NCBI GenBank assembly: GCA_010031285.1
Contig: RHAY01000028.1
Span: 1 to 8,451 of the forward strand
Reading direction: 5' to 3'
Source: Methylophilaceae bacterium
Lineage (GTDB): Bacteria > Pseudomonadota > Gammaproteobacteria > Burkholderiales > Methylophilaceae
Length of the DNA stretch: 8,451 nt
Made by a program: the position numbers and the translations under genes. The notes beneath the pieces were generated by a model. The model saw nothing but the letters and a program-made list of their open reading frames with translations, had not been told where the DNA came from and made no database searches. Below are positions 5,957-8,451 of this stretch, piece by piece. Within the stretch, counting starts at the first letter, position 1. Every line of letters starts with the position of its first letter.

Positions 5957-7156
5957 ATGGCTATTGAACGCGTCATATCTGGCATGCGACCTACGGGCAA
6001 TCTTCATTTAGGCCACTTCAATGGAGTGCTTAAGAATTGGATCAACCTCCAACATGAATTCGAATGTCTATTCTTTGTAGCCGACTGGCATGCACTCACG
6101 ACACATTATGACTCTCCTGAAATTATTGAAGAAAATGTATGGGAAATGGTTGTGGATTGGCTTGCAGCGGGTGTTGATCCAGCAACAGCAACTATTTTTA
6201 TTCAGTCTAAAGTCCCTGAGCACGCTGAACTTCATACGTTATTGTCTATGATTACACCGCTAGGCTGGTTAGAGAGGGTGCCAACCTATAAAGATCAGCA
6301 GGAAAAACTATCCTCCAAAGATTTATCGACTTATGGATTCTTAGGTTATCCATTATTGCAAAGCGCGGATATTTTAATTTATAAGGCCACTCAAGTGCCT
6401 GTGGGTGAAGATCAAATTCCTCATATTGAATTTACACGTGAGATTGCGCGGCGCTTCAATCATCTTTATGGCAAAGAAGCTGGCTTTGTTGAAAAAGCTG
6501 AAGAGGCAATTAAAAAATTAGGCTCTAAAAAAAGTAGTCTTTATATGGAAATGAAAACGGCATATCAAGAAAATGGCGACGAAGAAGCCTTAGATTCAGC
6601 GCGTGTGTTAATCGAAGAACATCAGGGATTAAGTTTAGGTGACAAAGAAAGGTTGTTAGGCTTTTTAGAAGGGGGTGGCAAAATGATTCTAGTTGAGCCT
6701 GAATATAAATTAGCCCCCGCATCAAAAATGATTGGTTTAGATGGACAGAAAATGTCTAAGTCTTATAACAATACCATTGCTTTAAGGGAGCCTCCTGAAT
6801 CTGTTGAGAAAAAAATTAAAACAATGCCAACAGATCCTGCGCGTGTCAGAAGAAATGACCCAGGCAATCCAGATCATTGCCCAGTGTGGCAATTACATCA
6901 AGTTTACTCAAATGACGAAACAAAGTCTTGGGTCGAAACAGGATGTAGAGAAGCTAAAATAGGATGTATTGAATGTAAGCAACCTGTGATTGAAGCGATC
7001 AACAAAGAATTGAAACCTATTCAAGAAAGAGCCTCTCATTACATTGAAGATCCTGATCTTGTAAAAAATATCGTGGCAGAAGGTTGTGAAAAAGCGAGAA
7101 AATTAGCAAGAGAAACGATGCGAGAAGTCAGAGAAGCGATGGGGTTAAATTACTAA
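5957..7156 (+). CDS. trpS: Tryptophanyl-tRNA synthetase, long form with a four-cysteine motif
   Basis: Class I aminoacyl-tRNA synthetase that charges tRNA-Trp in the cytoplasm. The HIGH-type motif is HLGH (17-20) in SGMRPTGNLHLGHFNG, and KMSKS is at 265-269. GEDQIPHIE is the family tryptophan/ATP pocket region. At 399 residues it is about 65 longer than the E. coli enzyme (334). The extra length lies mainly in a charged, helical insertion at about 177-243, between LYGKEAG and ILVEPEYK, as I recall from many betaproteobacterial TrpRS. The C-terminal domain has Cys308, Cys330, Cys337 and Cys340 (C-x21-C-x6-C-x2-C), close to the [4Fe-4S] motif of Thermotoga TrpRS; E. coli TrpRS lacks it. A possible ribosome site (AAGGAT at 5938) is 13 bases or more from the ATG. 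The stop codon overlaps the scpA start by one base. Confidence 0.96.
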   Translation: MAIERVISGMRPTGNLHLGHFNGVLKNWINLQHEFECLFFVADWHALTTHYDSPEIIEENVWEMVVDWLAAGVDPATATIFIQSKVPEHAELHTLLSMITPLGWLERVPTYKDQQEKLSSKDLSTYGFLGYPLLQSADILIYKATQVPVGEDQIPHIEFTREIARRFNHLYGKEAGFVEKAEEAIKKLGSKKSSLYMEMKTAYQENGDEEALDSARVLIEEHQGLSLGDKERLLGFLEGGGKMILVEPEYKLAPASKMIGLDGQKMSKSYNNTIALREPPESVEKKIKTMPTDPARVRRNDPGNPDHCPVWQLHQVYSNDETKSWVETGCREAKIGCIECKQPVIEAINKELKPIQERASHYIEDPDLVKNIVAEGCEKARKLARETMREVREAMGLNY

Positions 7157-7947
7157 TGAATCAAGAAGTGCAAACAGCGACGATCGGAAAAATTCATGGA
7201 GAGAATATTGAGGCATTACCACAGGATCTCTACATTCCTCCTGATGCGCTTGAAATTTACCTAGAAGCTTTTGAGGGACCGCTTGATCTTCTTTTATACC
7301 TCATTAGAAAACATAACTTAGATATTCTCGATATCCCTATGGCTGACTTAACAATTCAGTACATGGATTATGTAGAGAAAATGAAAAAAATTAAGCTTGA
7401 GTTAGCTGCAGATTATTTACTTATGTCCGCAGTTTTGATTGAAATTAAATCAAGAATGCTATTACCAAAGAAAACAGCCGAAGTAGATGCAGAGCAAGAT
7501 CCTCGAGCGGAACTTGTTCGAAGACTCATGGAATATGAGCTCATTAAAATAGCCTCTGAAAAACTTACACAAATGCCACAAGTAGGCGTTGATCTTTTTG
7601 TAGCTAATGCTTATTTTGAAAAAATTACAGAAATTACTTATCCAGATGTATCAATCGATGACATATTCGCTGCGTGGAAAAATATTTTAAATCGTGCAAA
7701 ACATTTTGAAGCTCATAAAGTTGCTCGAAATGAGCTTTCCGTCAGAGAGCATATGACCATGATTTTAAGAAAACTTCAAGAAGAGGAATTTGTTGAATTT
7801 TCATCATTGTTTGATGTGGCTGAGGATAGAATTCAAAAATTAGTTGTATGTTTCTTAGCTATATTAGAATTGGCTAGAGAGCGGCTTATTAAAATTACTC
7901 AGCAAGAAAGTTTTTCTCCTATCTATATTAAATTACAGATTAATTAG
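7156..7947 (+). CDS. scpA: Segregation and condensation protein A (kleisin)
   Basis: A 263-residue ScpA. After a variable N-terminal extension of about 30 residues come the family markers FEGPLDLLLYLI (39-50), DILDIPMADLT-QY (56-69) and DYLLMSAVLIEIKSRMLLP (86-104), then a charged linker and a C-terminal winged-helix region ending near IYIKL. ScpA is the kleisin that bridges the SMC heads and binds a ScpB dimer in the SMC-ScpAB condensin, which compacts and helps separate the origin regions of the chromosome. The ATG overlaps the trpS stop (TAATG) and a GGGG stretch lies about 11 bases upstream, so translation is probably coupled. scpB follows after three bases, as expected for partners needed in fixed ratio. 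An smc gene is not in the window. Confidence 0.95.
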   Translation: MNQEVQTATIGKIHGENIEALPQDLYIPPDALEIYLEAFEGPLDLLLYLIRKHNLDILDIPMADLTIQYMDYVEKMKKIKLELAADYLLMSAVLIEIKSRMLLPKKTAEVDAEQDPRAELVRRLMEYELIKIASEKLTQMPQVGVDLFVANAYFEKITEITYPDVSIDDIFAAWKNILNRAKHFEAHKVARNELSVREHMTMILRKLQEEEFVEFSSLFDVAEDRIQKLVVCFLAILELARERLIKITQQESFSPIYIKLQIN

Positions 7948-7950
7948 GCT

Positions 7951-8451
7951 ATGACAGATTTAAATAACATATCAAAAATTAAACAAATACTAGAAGTGGC
8001 ATTACTCACAAGTCCCAATCCTTTATCTTTGGATGATTTGCAAAAATTATTTTCTGAAAAAATTGAACGTTCGACATTAAGAATGTTACTAGATGAGCTA
8101 AAAACAGAATGGCAAGATCGTACTATGGAATTAGTGCTCGTGGCCTCGGGTTATCGCTTTAAAGCAAGAGAAGAATATGCAAGTTATCTTATGAGGTTAA
8201 GCCCTGAAAAAGTAGCTAAATATAGTCGTGCCGTAATGGAAGTATTGGCAATTGTAGCTTATAGGCAGCCAGTGACACGAGGTGAGATAGAAGAAATTAG
8301 AGGTGTTGCACTCAATCCGAATGCTATTAGACAGCTTCAAGAAAGAGATTGGATTGATGTTATTGGTCAAAAAGATGTGCCTGGAAGACCTTCTTTGTAT
8401 GCAACAACAAAACATTTTTTAAATGATTTTAATTTAAGATCTTTATCCGAG
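7951..8451 (+). CDS. scpB: Segregation and condensation protein B, 3' end cut by window edge
   Basis: The first 167 codons are open to the right edge, with no stop. The translation begins MTDLNNISKIKQILEVALLT and shows the double winged-helix pattern of ScpB: an N-terminal domain with PLSLDDLQKLF and SGYRFKAREEY, then YSRAVMEVLAIVAYRQPVTRGEIEEIRGV, then the second domain with LQERDWIDVIGQ, VPGRPSLYATTKHFLNDF and a final LRSLSE. The PGRP-LY-TT--FL segment is the most conserved part of the family. ScpB is usually around 190-200 residues, so only a short tail is missing. It works as a dimer bound to ScpA. It begins three bases after scpA with only a weak AGG upstream, which suggests coupling. 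Confidence 0.93.
   Translation, partial: MTDLNNISKIKQILEVALLTSPNPLSLDDLQKLFSEKIERSTLRMLLDELKTEWQDRTMELVLVASGYRFKAREEYASYLMRLSPEKVAKYSRAVMEVLAIVAYRQPVTRGEIEEIRGVALNPNAIRQLQERDWIDVIGQKDVPGRPSLYATTKHFLNDFNLRSLSE

Noticed and set aside
5951..5959. TAGGCTATG at the trpS start, repeated at the scpB start (7945-7953)
   Set aside because: AGG is only two bases from the ATG, too close for a Shine-Dalgarno; a 9-base match at two starts is most likely coincidence.
6525..6725. Open frame of 66 codons on the minus strand
   Set aside because: Antisense to the insertion region of trpS, with no recognisable protein features or ribosome site.
8197..8415. Open frame of 72 codons on the minus strand, opening with a cysteine cluster
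   Set aside because: It is the reverse complement of the conserved second domain of scpB, which is clearly the coding frame.
1..8451. Searched by eye for CRISPR arrays, tRNA or rRNA genes, insertion sequences, toxin-antitoxin or defence genes, and riboswitches
   Set aside because: None seen. The window is almost fully coding with recognisable housekeeping genes, and the longest gap between genes is under 100 bases.

Overview
The window is an AT-rich, tightly packed stretch of what looks like a betaproteobacterial chromosome. The protein sequences and the gene order yciB-yciI-bolA-parvulin and M50 protease-trpS-scpA-scpB suggest a small-genome methylotroph of the Methylophilaceae type. That assignment rests on recalled protein likeness and AT bias and has not been tested by a search. 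I see no insertion sequences, phage genes, CRISPR arrays, tRNA or rRNA genes. Everything looks like chromosomal housekeeping, and I did not find a convincing new multi-gene system.

Left half (1-4297), all on the minus strand. The 5' end of purL (purine synthesis) enters at the left edge. Next comes a feoA-feoB ferrous iron uptake operon, whose start region carries a good Fur box overlapping a -10 element. A hairpin terminator separates it from a four-gene run, probably one operon, transcribed yciB - yciI - bolA - secreted parvulin-type prolyl isomerase. The largest gap inside that run is 37 bases.

Right half (4387-8451), all on the plus strand. A PHP-domain phosphoesterase of the RNase AM/YciV family is divergent from yciB. 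It is followed by a small M50-family membrane protease, tryptophanyl-tRNA synthetase, and the condensin partners scpA and scpB; scpB runs off the right edge. The last four genes are nearly contiguous: 17-base gap, 1-base overlap, 3-base gap.

Points that stand out: the TrpRS carries four cysteines spaced almost as in the [4Fe-4S] TrpRS of Thermotoga; two perfect inverted repeats lie back to back directly before the M50 protease start codon; and FeoB is a short form with an altered second gate motif. Iron is a loose theme (Feo import with Fur control, a BolA Fe-S partner protein, a possibly Fe-S-binding TrpRS), but nothing shows that these genes act together.
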